Assembly: GCF_002483315.1 (NCBI RefSeq)
Contig: NZ_DLHR01000016.1
Location: 62,001-126,000 of the forward strand
Source of the DNA: Flavobacterium sp. UBA7663
Lineage (GTDB): Bacteria; Bacteroidota; Bacteroidia; Flavobacteriales; Flavobacteriaceae
Length of the DNA stretch: 64,000 bases
Reading direction: 5' to 3'
Shown: piece after piece, positions 17,073 to 26,603 of the stretch
Layout: every line of letters begins with the position of its first letter
Numbering within the stretch: the first letter of the stretch is position 1
Position numbers and translations under genes: made by a program
The notes under the pieces: model-generated
The model's database searches: none
What the model was told of the DNA's origin: nothing
The model's input: only the letters and a program-made list of their open reading frames with translations

Positions 17073-19679
17073 ATGAAAAAAATATATACTCTATTGTTTA
17101 TTATAATTACATCAATCACATCATACGCTCAAATAATTTATATTGATCCTGGTCATGGATATGGCGCAACTGTATCTGATAATCCGGATGGAAGAACAGC
17201 AACAGAAGTTGAGACAAATCTTGCTGTAGGTCTTAAGCTAAGAACACTTTTAACAGATAATTGCTCATCAGTAATTGTTCATATGTCAAGAACAACTAAT
17301 GTTAATGGATGGTCAAATGTTAGTAATAGAGCTTTACAAGCTCAGAATTGGAATGCCGATAGATTGATAAGTATTCATTGTAACGCAGATGGGGATGCTA
17401 CTAATGATACCTCAGCAACAAGCACAGCAACTGGAACTGAAACTTACTATTCAACAGCTGTAAAAACAACCGCAAACACTGAAAGTGCAGCAGTTCATTT
17501 AGCCTATGCAAATATTATGAATGCTGAACTTGCCTTAAAAGGAAGTATGGCTAAAAGAAATAGTGGAAATCCATATTTAAGAGACAATTTAGGAATATTT
17601 GGTAGATCTACAACAGCTTGTTTGAACGAAATTGGATTTGTTGATAATTCAAATGATAAAGCTAAATTGTTAAGCGATACTTGGCGTGATCAATTTGCCT
17701 TAGGATACTATACTGGATTAAAATCAAATCTTAATATAACATGTAATGGAACTGTTGCTGCGCCAGGAGCATTTTCTTTAACTGTAACTCCAGAATGTAA
17801 CGGAACGACTTCAAGAATGGTATTAAGCTGGACAGCTTCGGCAAATGCAACAAGTTACGATATATATAAAGATGGTGCGCTTTGGGATTCAAATATTACT
17901 ACTACAACGTATACAAATACTAATGGTGTTGTAGCTGGTTCAACCCACACTTATTCTATTAAAGCTAAAAATTCTGGAACAACACAAACAACAAATTCTA
18001 ATGGAACCGTATCTGTAGTAGCGTTAAATTGTGCTGTACCAGGAGCATTTACATTAACTGTTACGCCAGAATGTAGTACTTCGGCAACTCCAAGAAACAA
18101 ATTAACTTGGACGGCATCTACAAATGCAACAGCTTATAATATCTATAGAAACGGTGTATTGTATGCAAGTAACATTACTAATACAACCTATACAAACACT
18201 GCAGTAACTTCTGGTAATTCTTACTCGTATTATGTAGTTGCTAAAAACACAACCACAACTCAAACCACTAACTCTAATGGAACTCAAACTGTTGTTGCTC
18301 TAAATTGTGCTATACCTGGAAGTTTTACATTAACAGCAACACCAGAATGTAATGGAACTACACCACGTGTTGTTTTAAGTTGGACAACATCAGTAAACGC
18401 AACCGCTTATGATTTATACAGAAATAGTATTTTGTATATTGCTGATTTAACTGGCACAAGCTATACGAATACTGCGGTTACAGCAAATACAAATTATACG
18501 TATTCAATCAAAGCAAAAAATACGACCACAACACAAACTACAAATTCAAACGGAACGCTCTCTATTACAACTTTAGATTGCAATCCAATTCCTGGAGATT
18601 TCACACTTACTGTTACTCCTGAATGCAGCGGAACAGGAACACCACGAAACAAATTAAGTTGGACAACTTCATCAAATGCAACTGCATACAATATATACAG
18701 AAATGGTGTTTTATACGCAAGTAGTGTTACCGGAACAACATATACAAATACAGCTGTAACAACTGGGACATCTTACACTTACTATGTAAAAGCAAAAAAT
18801 GCAACTACAACTCAAACCACAAATTCAAATGGTTCACAAACTGTTGTTGCATTAAATTGTGCTGCTCCTGGAAGTTTTACAATTGCAACAACTTCTGAAT
18901 GTAATAATGGCTCAAGCAGAATAAACTTATCATGGACAACATCTGCAAATGCAACAAGCTATGATATATACAGAAATGGCAATTTATATGCTACTGATGT
19001 AACTGGAAATCAGTTTTTAAATACTTACATCACTGAGGGAACAACTTACACATATTCAATGGTTGCAAAAAATAATATTGGTACATTAGCAAACTCTAAT
19101 GGTACATTATCAACTACTGCAACAAGTTGCCCACTTGGAACATTTACTGTAACTGCAACGCCAACATGTAGTGGTTCAACAAGTGCAATAAATTTAACCT
19201 GGACAGCAGCTACAAACGCTACATCATATGATATTTATCGAAATGGTAATTTATATGCTTCAGATATAACTGGATCAACATTTTTAAACACCTATCTAAT
19301 TACAGCAGGAACTACATACACTTATTATGTAAAAGCAAAAAATGGAAATGGAACGATAAATAATTCAAATGGAACGTTATCCGTAGTAGCGATAAACTGT
19401 ACATCTGCAAAAATTACACAAGACATTAAAGATTTTGAAGAAATAGTTACGCTTTCATTATATCCAAATCCTACAGACGGTATTTTGAATTTAAAAATTA
19501 ATAAAACTAATATTCAAAATATTCATTATATAATTTTTGATAATAATGGACGAATAATTAAAGAAGACTATTTAGGTGAATCAAAAATTATTGATATTTC
19601 TGAACTACCTGCTTCAGCTTATTTTATTAGAACAGTTATTGATGGTAAAGAATTTGTAAAACAAATCATTAAAAAATAA
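17073..19679 (+). CDS. N-acetylmuramoyl-L-alanine amidase with FN3 repeats and T9SS sorting domain
   Basis: The 868-residue protein has a signal peptide (1-19), an Amidase_3 domain (about 20-220) with expected zinc ligands His28 (DPGHG), Glu45 (TEVETN) and His102 (SIHCNA) and catalytic Glu in NEIGFV, then six fibronectin-III-like repeats (about 231-780) and a type A T9SS sorting domain (about 797-868, LYPNPTDGILNL...). The family cleaves the amide bond between muramic acid and the stem peptide. T9SS routing means the enzyme is exported across the outer membrane, so its target may be other bacteria or shed peptidoglycan rather than its own wall. The FN3 region is built of exact 276-bp units. 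Confidence 0.93.
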   Translation: MKKIYTLLFIIITSITSYAQIIYIDPGHGYGATVSDNPDGRTATEVETNLAVGLKLRTLLTDNCSSVIVHMSRTTNVNGWSNVSNRALQAQNWNADRLISIHCNADGDATNDTSATSTATGTETYYSTAVKTTANTESAAVHLAYANIMNAELALKGSMAKRNSGNPYLRDNLGIFGRSTTACLNEIGFVDNSNDKAKLLSDTWRDQFALGYYTGLKSNLNITCNGTVAAPGAFSLTVTPECNGTTSRMVLSWTASANATSYDIYKDGALWDSNITTTTYTNTNGVVAGSTHTYSIKAKNSGTTQTTNSNGTVSVVALNCAVPGAFTLTVTPECSTSATPRNKLTWTASTNATAYNIYRNGVLYASNITNTTYTNTAVTSGNSYSYYVVAKNTTTTQTTNSNGTQTVVALNCAIPGSFTLTATPECNGTTPRVVLSWTTSVNATAYDLYRNSILYIADLTGTSYTNTAVTANTNYTYSIKAKNTTTTQTTNSNGTLSITTLDCNPIPGDFTLTVTPECSGTGTPRNKLSWTTSSNATAYNIYRNGVLYASSVTGTTYTNTAVTTGTSYTYYVKAKNATTTQTTNSNGSQTVVALNCAAPGSFTIATTSECNNGSSRINLSWTTSANATSYDIYRNGNLYATDVTGNQFLNTYITEGTTYTYSMVAKNNIGTLANSNGTLSTTATSCPLGTFTVTATPTCSGSTSAINLTWTAATNATSYDIYRNGNLYASDITGSTFLNTYLITAGTTYTYYVKAKNGNGTINNSNGTLSVVAINCTSAKITQDIKDFEEIVTLSLYPNPTDGILNLKINKTNIQNIHYIIFDNNGRIIKEDYLGESKIIDISELPASAYFIRTVIDGKEFVKQIIKK
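17763..19404 (+). repeat. six tandem FN3-coding repeats, 276-bp period
   Basis: Units begin at 17763, 18039, 18315, 18591, 18867 and 19134, so the first five starts are spaced exactly 276 bp (92 codons) and the last unit is 9 bp shorter in spacing. Units 2 and 4 are closest (RNKLTWTAS/RNKLSWTTS...AYNIYRNGVLYAS), suggesting recent duplication or gene conversion. Confidence 0.85.
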
Positions 19680-19697
19680 AACTTATAATTCTTTTTT

Positions 19698-19734
19698 AAA
19701 GCGCTTTTTGATTAATTAGAAAGCGCTTTTTTTA
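19698..19734 (+). terminator. terminator after the amidase gene
   Basis: AAAGCGCTTT (19698-19707) pairs with an identical palindromic copy at 19720-19729, followed by TTTTT. Confidence 0.75.
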
Positions 19735-19760
19735 TTCATTTTTTTTCAAAAACTCATTGC

Positions 19761-19829
19761 TTTTGACATTCTTTAAGTCATTTTGACATTATTTTAAATA
19801 TAAAACCATTTAAAATCAGTCATTTTGAC
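19761..19829 (+). promoter_or_regulatory. putative clpB operator: repeated GTCATTTTGAC sites
   Basis: The interrupted palindrome GTCATTTTGAC occurs at 19777-19787 and 19819-19829, exactly 42 bp apart (about four helical turns). TTTTGACATT also occurs at 19761 and 19781, exactly 20 bp apart. The sites lie 70-140 bp before clpB. Regular spacing and palindromy suggest binding by a dimeric regulator of the heat-shock response; neither CIRCE nor a known operator is recognised. Confidence 0.5.
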
Positions 19830-19901
19830 CGATTTTTCACATTGGAATACATATTGAACAATTCCGAACATAAGCAACAAACTAAAAAGATAATTTAAAA
19901 A

Positions 19902-22553
19902 ATGAACATCAATAAATTTACAATCAAATCGCAAGAAGCTTTGCAACAAGCACAGCAAATTGCACAAAGTTTTGGGCAACAACAGCTTGAAAACGAACAC
20001 CTATTCAAAGGAATTTTAGAAGTAGACGAAAACGTTACGCCTTTTATTTTGAAAAAACTCAATGTTAATGTGGAGCTTTTCAAAAAAGTTTTAGACAGTA
20101 CCATTCAAAGCTTTCCAAAAGTTTCTGGTGGCGATATTATGTTTTCTCGTGATGCTGGAACTACGGTAAACGAGGCTGAAATCATTGCCAAAAAAATGAA
20201 CGACGAATTCGTTTCTATCGAACATTTAATCTTGGCTATTTTCAAATCGAAAAGCAAGGTCGCACAGATTTTAAAAGATCAAGGCGTTACTGAAAAAGGG
20301 TTGCAAGCCGCTATTGACGAAATGCGTAAAGGAGAAAGAGTAACTTCCGCATCGGCTGAAGAAACGTACAATTCACTGAATAAATATGCTAAAAACCTAA
20401 ACGAACTGGCTAAAAGTGGCAAACTCGATCCCGTAATTGGTCGTGATGAAGAAATTCGTAGAGTATTGCAAATTTTAACCCGAAGAACAAAAAATAATCC
20501 AATGTTGGTAGGTGAACCTGGTGTTGGTAAAACAGCAATTGCCGAAGGTTTAGCTCACCGAATTGTTGACGGAGACGTTCCTGAAAACCTAAAAGATAAA
20601 ATTGTTTATTCTCTAGACATGGGTGCGCTAATTGCCGGTGCGAAATATAAAGGAGAATTTGAAGAACGACTAAAAGCGGTTGTAAAAGAAGTAACTTCTG
20701 CTGAAGGCGATATCGTACTTTTCATTGACGAAATTCACACGCTTGTTGGTGCTGGCGGTGGAGAAGGCGCTATGGATGCCGCAAACATTTTAAAACCTGC
20801 TTTAGCTCGTGGAGAATTACGTGCGATTGGTGCAACAACTTTAGACGAATACCAAAAATATTTTGAAAAAGACAAAGCACTCGAAAGACGTTTCCAAAAA
20901 GTAATGGTCGATGAACCGGATACAGAAAGTGCGATTTCGATTTTGCGAGGTATCAAAGAAAAATACGAAACACACCACAAAGTGCGTATCAAAGACGATG
21001 CTATTATTGCGGCAGTTGAGCTTTCGCAACGTTATATTACCAATCGTTTTCTTCCAGATAAAGCTATCGATTTAATGGACGAAGCAGCTTCAAAATTGCG
21101 AATGGAAATTAATTCAAAACCTGAAGAATTAGACGTTTTGGATAGAAAAATCATGCAGTTGGAAATCGAAATGGAAGCCATCAAACGTGAAATCGAAGAT
21201 TCGCCGAACACCTCTGAAAAATATAATCAAGTAAGGCAAAATGACGAAACTAAATTAAAAGGTTTAGGCTTGGATTTAGCCAACTTAAAAGAAGAGCGCA
21301 ACGAGATTTTCACCAAATGGAAATCCGAGAAAGATGTTGTAGATAACATTCAAAATGTAAAAATAGAGATTGAAGATTTTAAAATTGAAGCAGAACAAGC
21401 CGAACGCAATGGCGATTATGGAAAAGTAGCCGAAATTCGTTACGGAAAAATCAAAGATGCACAAGAACGTTTAGATGTTTTACAAATTCAATTAGCTGAA
21501 AACCAAGCTGGAACTTCCTTGATAAAAGAAGAAGTTACTCGCGAAGACATAGCAGAAGTCGTTGCAAAATGGACCGGAATTCCAGTAATGAAAATGTTGC
21601 AAGGTGAAAGAGAAAAACTTCTTCGCTTAGAAGAAGAATTGCACCGAAGAGTTGTTGGACAAGAAGAAGCTATTGAAGCAGTGAGCGATGCCGTTCGTAG
21701 AAGCCGCGCTGGCTTACAAGACATGAAAAAACCAATTGGTTCGTTCTTATTCTTAGGAACTACAGGTGTTGGGAAAACCGAATTAGCCAAAGCATTAGCC
21801 GAATATTTGTTCGATGATGAAAATGCGATGACCAGAATCGACATGAGCGAATACCAAGAACGTCATTCGGTAAGTAGATTAGTTGGTGCTCCTCCAGGAT
21901 ATGTAGGTTATGATGAAGGTGGACAATTAACCGAAGCCGTAAGAAGAAAACCCTATTCAGTAGTACTGTTAGACGAAATTGAAAAAGCACATCCTGACAC
22001 GTTCAACATCTTATTACAAGTGTTAGACGAAGGACGATTGACAGATAACAAAGGACGTGTGGCGGATTTTAAAAATACGATTATCATCATGACTTCAAAC
22101 ATGGGAAGTGCCATTATACAAGAGAAATTCGAAAACCTAAAAGGTGGAATTGATGCCGCAACCGAAGCTGCCAAAGTAGAAGTTTTAGGATTGCTAAAAC
22201 AAATTGTTCGTCCAGAATTTATCAATAGAATCGACGAAATCGTAATGTTTACACCGTTAACCAATGCGAATATCAAAGAAATTGTTGGTTTGCAGTTGAA
22301 AAGTGTTATTAAAATGTTGGCACATCAACAAATTACAATGGACACAACTCCAGAAGCAATTGAATACTTGTCACAAAAAGGTTTTGATCCACAATACGGT
22401 GCACGACCAGTTAAACGAGTAATTCAACGCGAAGTTTTAAACCAACTTTCAAAAGAAATATTGGCTGGTAAAGTTACCGTTGACAGCATTATTTTGCTAG
22501 ACAGTTTTGATGGTCAGTTAGTTTTTAGAAACGAAAGTGAATTGGTAAAATAA
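19902..22553 (+). CDS. clpB: ATP-dependent disaggregase ClpB
   Basis: ClpB is the Hsp100 disaggregase that works with DnaK to rescue aggregated proteins. The 883-residue protein has the N-domain with two Clp repeats (EALQQAQQIAQ... and IIAKKMNDEFVSIEHL), AAA+ module 1 (Walker A GEPGVGKTAIAEG, Walker B IVLFIDEIHTL), the coiled-coil M-domain (about 400-540, which marks ClpB rather than ClpA) and AAA+ module 2 (Walker A GTTGVGKTELAKA, VVLLDEIEKAHPD). It is monocistronic. The upstream region carries repeated palindromes that may mediate heat-shock control. Confidence 0.97.
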   Translation: MNINKFTIKSQEALQQAQQIAQSFGQQQLENEHLFKGILEVDENVTPFILKKLNVNVELFKKVLDSTIQSFPKVSGGDIMFSRDAGTTVNEAEIIAKKMNDEFVSIEHLILAIFKSKSKVAQILKDQGVTEKGLQAAIDEMRKGERVTSASAEETYNSLNKYAKNLNELAKSGKLDPVIGRDEEIRRVLQILTRRTKNNPMLVGEPGVGKTAIAEGLAHRIVDGDVPENLKDKIVYSLDMGALIAGAKYKGEFEERLKAVVKEVTSAEGDIVLFIDEIHTLVGAGGGEGAMDAANILKPALARGELRAIGATTLDEYQKYFEKDKALERRFQKVMVDEPDTESAISILRGIKEKYETHHKVRIKDDAIIAAVELSQRYITNRFLPDKAIDLMDEAASKLRMEINSKPEELDVLDRKIMQLEIEMEAIKREIEDSPNTSEKYNQVRQNDETKLKGLGLDLANLKEERNEIFTKWKSEKDVVDNIQNVKIEIEDFKIEAEQAERNGDYGKVAEIRYGKIKDAQERLDVLQIQLAENQAGTSLIKEEVTREDIAEVVAKWTGIPVMKMLQGEREKLLRLEEELHRRVVGQEEAIEAVSDAVRRSRAGLQDMKKPIGSFLFLGTTGVGKTELAKALAEYLFDDENAMTRIDMSEYQERHSVSRLVGAPPGYVGYDEGGQLTEAVRRKPYSVVLLDEIEKAHPDTFNILLQVLDEGRLTDNKGRVADFKNTIIIMTSNMGSAIIQEKFENLKGGIDAATEAAKVEVLGLLKQIVRPEFINRIDEIVMFTPLTNANIKEIVGLQLKSVIKMLAHQQITMDTTPEAIEYLSQKGFDPQYGARPVKRVIQREVLNQLSKEILAGKVTVDSIILLDSFDGQLVFRNESELVK

Positions 22554-22621
22554 ATTCCAATACTTTCAAAAATATCCTCTTAATTCATGGGTTTATAATG
22601 GGTTAGTTTGTTTTAGTTTGG

Positions 22622-22660
22622 GAAACACCGATTCAGAATTGATTCGGTGTTTCTTATTTT
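22622..22660. terminator. terminator between clpB and the convergent M28 gene
   Basis: GAAACACCGA (22622-22631) pairs with TCGGTGTTTC (22644-22653), with further pairing inside, followed by T-rich sequence. It lies between two converging genes. Confidence 0.75.
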
Positions 22661-22663
22661 AAA

Positions 22664-24019
22664 CTAGTTTCTTTTGAATGTTGTTCTAATGATATCATTT
22701 GGAAAAACCACCACACTTTCATGCCCTGTTTTAGAAACAGAAGAAACACCAAAATAATAATTATCAATTACAATTCCTTGCAACTCAAAATTATCAACAT
22801 CACCAACAAATCGGCTAAATTCCCATTGTGGAGAAGTTGTTAATCGCCAATAAATTTTGTATCCAATTATATTCTCATCAGAAACCTTATCCCATTTTAA
22901 TTTGGTATTAGGTTGCACTATTCCACCAATTTTTACATTTTTTGGCTCAGGAGTTGCCCAAGCCAAACTAGCTAAAGTGATTGCATTTACAGCAGTTAAC
23001 TTATTAGCATATTCAAAATTTACACCTTCGATTACATCGCCATATTTGATGCCATTTTCTACTCTTAAATCCTGATGTTGTCGGTTGTAATTTTCATGAG
23101 CTTCCATAATTCTAACTCCAGAAAAACCTAAATCATTAAAAGGTCTATGATGCCCTCCTCTTCCAAATCTATCCAATCGATACACCATCATTGGATTCAT
23201 TTCTGGCATATAAGTCGTAGTTAATTTGTGAATATATCTTGCTAATTGTCTTGAAATTCCATCTACTTCACCGCCATAAAAACGTCTATTACTTTTCTCT
23301 TTTTCTGTTTCAGTAATAGGTGTTGGTTCAGAAAAAATTCTAAATGTTCGATTATCGATTACGCCATCAACACCTTCTATATTTCCAATCATATCATTGT
23401 TTAAAACTCCAATAATATCCCAATTATTCTTTTTTGCGAACTCAGCGAAACCTTTTCCCCCAAACAAACCTTGCTCCTCGCCTGACAAACCTAAATACAC
23501 AATGTTATAATCAAATTTATATTTGGATAGAACTCTTGCCGCTTCAATCGTTCCTGCCATTCCAGATGCATTATCATTAGCACCAGGAGCATCTTTTGTA
23601 AAATCGATTGGATCTGAATTTCTACTATCAATATCACCAGTCATAATCACATATCGATTGCTGTTTTTTGTTCCTTTTTGAACCGCAACTACATTCACAA
23701 TCCAAGTGTCCTTTGGCACTCGCTCACCGTCGTTTGTTGTTACATAATCTTTTTGATAAAAAACTTCCATACAATTAGAACAATCTTTAGAAACTTTTTC
23801 AAATTCTGATTTAATCCACCTTCTTGCTGCTCCAATACCTCTTTTGCTTGAGATAGTATCACTAAATGTGTTTCTGGTACCAAAATTGGCTAACGTTCGA
23901 ATATCGTTTTCAATTCGTTTTGTCGAAATGGACTTAATAATATCATAAACTCTTGTGTCGGTTTGTGAAAAGAGAAACTGACTACAAATCACTAGCACAA
24001 CTAAATAATATTTTCTCAT
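22664..24019 (-). CDS. secreted M28-family metallopeptidase with C-terminal FN3-like domain
   Basis: The 451-residue protein has a signal peptide (1-18, LFSQ). The M28 catalytic domain (about 60-340) contains GDIDSRN, the metal-ligand segment DAPGANDNASGMAG, GLSGEEQGLFGGKGFAE and NNDMIGN; the first ligand is Asp rather than His in TGDID, as in some M28 subgroups. The C-terminal part (about 345-451, LKWDKVSDENIIGYKIYWRLT) looks like a fibronectin-III-like domain. No T9SS tail is present, so it is probably periplasmic. Predicted role: degradation of peptides. Confidence 0.85.
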   Translation of the reverse strand: MRKYYLVVLVICSQFLFSQTDTRVYDIIKSISTKRIENDIRTLANFGTRNTFSDTISSKRGIGAARRWIKSEFEKVSKDCSNCMEVFYQKDYVTTNDGERVPKDTWIVNVVAVQKGTKNSNRYVIMTGDIDSRNSDPIDFTKDAPGANDNASGMAGTIEAARVLSKYKFDYNIVYLGLSGEEQGLFGGKGFAEFAKKNNWDIIGVLNNDMIGNIEGVDGVIDNRTFRIFSEPTPITETEKEKSNRRFYGGEVDGISRQLARYIHKLTTTYMPEMNPMMVYRLDRFGRGGHHRPFNDLGFSGVRIMEAHENYNRQHQDLRVENGIKYGDVIEGVNFEYANKLTAVNAITLASLAWATPEPKNVKIGGIVQPNTKLKWDKVSDENIIGYKIYWRLTTSPQWEFSRFVGDVDNFELQGIVIDNYYFGVSSVSKTGHESVVVFPNDIIRTTFKRN

Positions 24020-24187
24020 AACTTTTTATTTCAAATTTAATGATTTGGTATGGATTAGATTAAAGAAAACTAACACAAAACCACTGAATTTTGTTAAAGA
24101 TTAATGTTCAAAAATATTTTCAAACCAAAACCATTTTTATTCTATTATCTCTATTTTTACAAAAACAACTAACCAATTATACTAACA

Positions 24188-25432
24188 ATGTCAAACTTTA
24201 CTCTGAAAGAAAAACTAAAACACTTATTATCATTTCCAGTAATTGTAGCTGCTTTAGGCTATTTTGTTGATATTTATGACTTGCTTCTTTTCGGGATTGT
24301 TCGTGTCCCTAGCTTAAAAGACATGAACCTAGATGTTGATACTGCAGGGACTCTGATTCTAAATTACCAAATGGTAGGATTACTTCTAGGAGGAATTCTT
24401 TGGGGCGTTTTAGGAGATAAAAAAGGAAGACTTTCGGTTTTGTTTGGTTCTATTTTAGTGTATTCTTTGGCTAATATTGCTTGTGGCTATTTACCTCATT
24501 TTCCTGTAGAAGACAAAACCATGTTATATGCTTGGTTACGATTCATTGCTGGAATTGGTTTAGCTGGTGAACTCGGAGCAGGAATTACTTTAGTTTCGGA
24601 ATCCTTACCCAAACAATTACGAGCTATTGGAACTTCTATCGTAGCTGGTTTTGGTTTACTTGGAGCTGTTGTAGCACAATTAACTGTAGAATTAGCTGGC
24701 GATTGGACAATTGCTTATTACATTGGTGGTGCTTTAGGTTTAATGCTTTTAGTATTACGAATTAGCGTCGCAGAATCTGGAATTTACAACGATATCAAAC
24801 ACGATAATAACATCAAAAAAGGGAATTTCTTTTCGTTTTTCACCAATTGGAATCGTTTTGTTAAATACATGAAATGCATTGCAATTGGATTACCTACTTG
24901 GTTTTGTATTGGAATTTTAGCGGTAATGGCAAATCAATTTGCGCCTGTAATGGGAATTGATAGTATTCAACCAGGAAAAGCTATTATGTGGGCTTATGTT
25001 GGAATTTCGGTTGGTGATTTTGCCAGTGGATTTATTTCGCATTGGTTACATTCCCGAAAAAAAGCGATTTTCTACATGATGCTTTTTACAATCGTTGGTG
25101 TGTGTTTACTCCTTTTTAGCGGAACCAAGTCGGAAAATATGTATTACTTTTATTGTGCTTGGTTAGGCTTAGGAACTGGTTATTGGGCCATGTTTGTAAC
25201 TGTTGGAGCTGAGCAATTTGGAACCAATATTAGAAGCACCGCAACAACTACTATTCCTAACATGGTTCGTGGATTAGTTCCTGTAATGTTATTGGCTTTT
25301 GACGGATTAAAAGTAAATAATGGCGTAATTGCTGCTGCGGCAATTGTAGGCTTCTTTGCTTTTGCATTAGGCATCTACTCTACCCTAACTATTTCTGAAA
25401 CACATAATAAAGATTTAGATTTCAACGAATAA
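24188..25432 (+). CDS. MFS transporter (metabolite/H+ symporter-like)
   Basis: The 414-residue protein has about 12 hydrophobic segments and the MFS motif A after helix 2 (GVLGDKKGRLSVLFGS). LAGELGAGITLVSESLP resembles the helix 4-5 region of the sugar/metabolite symporter branch. MFS proteins move small solutes across the inner membrane with proton coupling or as facilitators. The substrate cannot be told from the sequence, and the neighbours (small membrane proteins) do not help. It is transcribed away from the M28 gene. Confidence 0.85.
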   Translation: MSNFTLKEKLKHLLSFPVIVAALGYFVDIYDLLLFGIVRVPSLKDMNLDVDTAGTLILNYQMVGLLLGGILWGVLGDKKGRLSVLFGSILVYSLANIACGYLPHFPVEDKTMLYAWLRFIAGIGLAGELGAGITLVSESLPKQLRAIGTSIVAGFGLLGAVVAQLTVELAGDWTIAYYIGGALGLMLLVLRISVAESGIYNDIKHDNNIKKGNFFSFFTNWNRFVKYMKCIAIGLPTWFCIGILAVMANQFAPVMGIDSIQPGKAIMWAYVGISVGDFASGFISHWLHSRKKAIFYMMLFTIVGVCLLLFSGTKSENMYYFYCAWLGLGTGYWAMFVTVGAEQFGTNIRSTATTTIPNMVRGLVPVMLLAFDGLKVNNGVIAAAAIVGFFAFALGIYSTLTISETHNKDLDFNE

Positions 25433-25471
25433 TTTCGTTAAATTTGATTCACTAACCAAAAACTAAGTATC

Positions 25472-25975
25472 ATGAATAACATTATTTTAAAAAATGGATT
25501 ATTTGGAAGCATTATTGTTTCGGCGTTGTTAGTATCTGTTACTATGTACATGAAATCAAATCCTGAAAAAGAAGTCAGTATGATTTTTGGATTTGCAGGA
25601 ATGCTACTTGCTTTCATCTTTGTGGTATTAGGAATTAAGCAAAAACGAGACGCAAATAATGGGTTCATTTCTCTTGGGAATGCTTTCCTTACAGGTTTTT
25701 GGATTACGCTTTTTATTTCAACAGTTTATGTAGTAGTCTGGTTAATTATCTTGTATAATTTTTTTCCAAATTTTGCAGAACATTATACGGATATGGCTAT
25801 TCAAAAAGCAAGTCCAGAAGAAATTGTAACAGTAACCGAAGAGATGAATTCTTTTAAAGAAATGTATAAAAATCCTATTATGGTTATCCTTTTTACTTAT
25901 ATGGAAATCTTGCCATTAGGAATTGTATTTTCGTTTATAAGTGCTTTAATTTTAAAGAAAAAACAAATCAACTAA
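25472..25975 (+). CDS. DUF4199-family membrane protein
   Basis: The 167-residue protein has four hydrophobic segments (about 8-26, 36-53, 70-97 and 135-161), with a short soluble loop (about 100-130) before the last one. This arrangement and the N-terminal pattern fit DUF4199, a Bacteroidota-specific family of unknown function. Its stop codon abuts the next gene's ATG, so the two are cotranscribed. Confidence 0.75.
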   Translation: MNNIILKNGLFGSIIVSALLVSVTMYMKSNPEKEVSMIFGFAGMLLAFIFVVLGIKQKRDANNGFISLGNAFLTGFWITLFISTVYVVVWLIILYNFFPNFAEHYTDMAIQKASPEEIVTVTEEMNSFKEMYKNPIMVILFTYMEILPLGIVFSFISALILKKKQIN

Positions 25976-26569
25976 ATGAAAAAACCACAACTTTATTCCC
26001 TATTATTCGTTATTGGATTACTAGTTTCAGGAATTTATCCAAAAGAATACTTTACATGGTTTTTAGAAGTATTGCCTGCAGTTATAGGGTTTGCCATTTT
26101 AGCATTCACCTTTAAACGTTTTCAGTTTACTAATTTTACGTATTTCTTTATTCTAATTCATTGCTATATTTTATTTCTTGGCGGACATTACACCTATGCA
26201 GAAGTACCACCTTTTGAATGGATAAAAGAAACGTTTAATCAAAGCCGAAATAATTATGATAAAGTAGGTCATTTTGCACAAGGGTTTGTTCCTGCTATGA
26301 TTACACGAGAATTATTTATTCGTAAAAACGTGATTTCTAACCCTAGTTTCTTTAACTTCGTTGTTGTTGCGGTTTGTTTGGCAATTAGCGCAGCTTACGA
26401 ATGGTTAGAATGGGGCGTTTCACTTTGTACAGGAGATGGTGGTGATGCTTTTTTAGGAACACAAGGCTATGTTTGGGACACACAATCTGATATGTTATAT
26501 GCAACTATTGGTGCTATTTGCATGTTGATTTTCTTCAGTAAAAAACACGATAAAGCAATTCAAGAGTAA
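25976..26569 (+). CDS. DUF2238/YjdF-like membrane protein
   Basis: The 197-residue protein has about five to six hydrophobic segments and the features I associate with the DUF2238 (YjdF) family: LGGHYTYAEVPPFEW, YDKVGHFAQGFVPAM, AAYEWLEWG and the late GYVWDTQSDMLYATIGA. The repeated charged and aromatic motifs inside the membrane suggest an enzyme or channel, but the function is unknown. It begins at the base after the DUF4199 gene's stop. Confidence 0.8.
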   Translation: MKKPQLYSLLFVIGLLVSGIYPKEYFTWFLEVLPAVIGFAILAFTFKRFQFTNFTYFFILIHCYILFLGGHYTYAEVPPFEWIKETFNQSRNNYDKVGHFAQGFVPAMITRELFIRKNVISNPSFFNFVVVAVCLAISAAYEWLEWGVSLCTGDGGDAFLGTQGYVWDTQSDMLYATIGAICMLIFFSKKHDKAIQE

Positions 26570-26603
26570 ATTCAAACTCAATAACAAGATTCAAATTAAA
26601 ATA

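Noticed and set aside
17763..19404. Regular 276-bp repeats as a CRISPR or satellite array
   Set aside because: The repeats are in frame and encode FN3 domains; there are no spacers.
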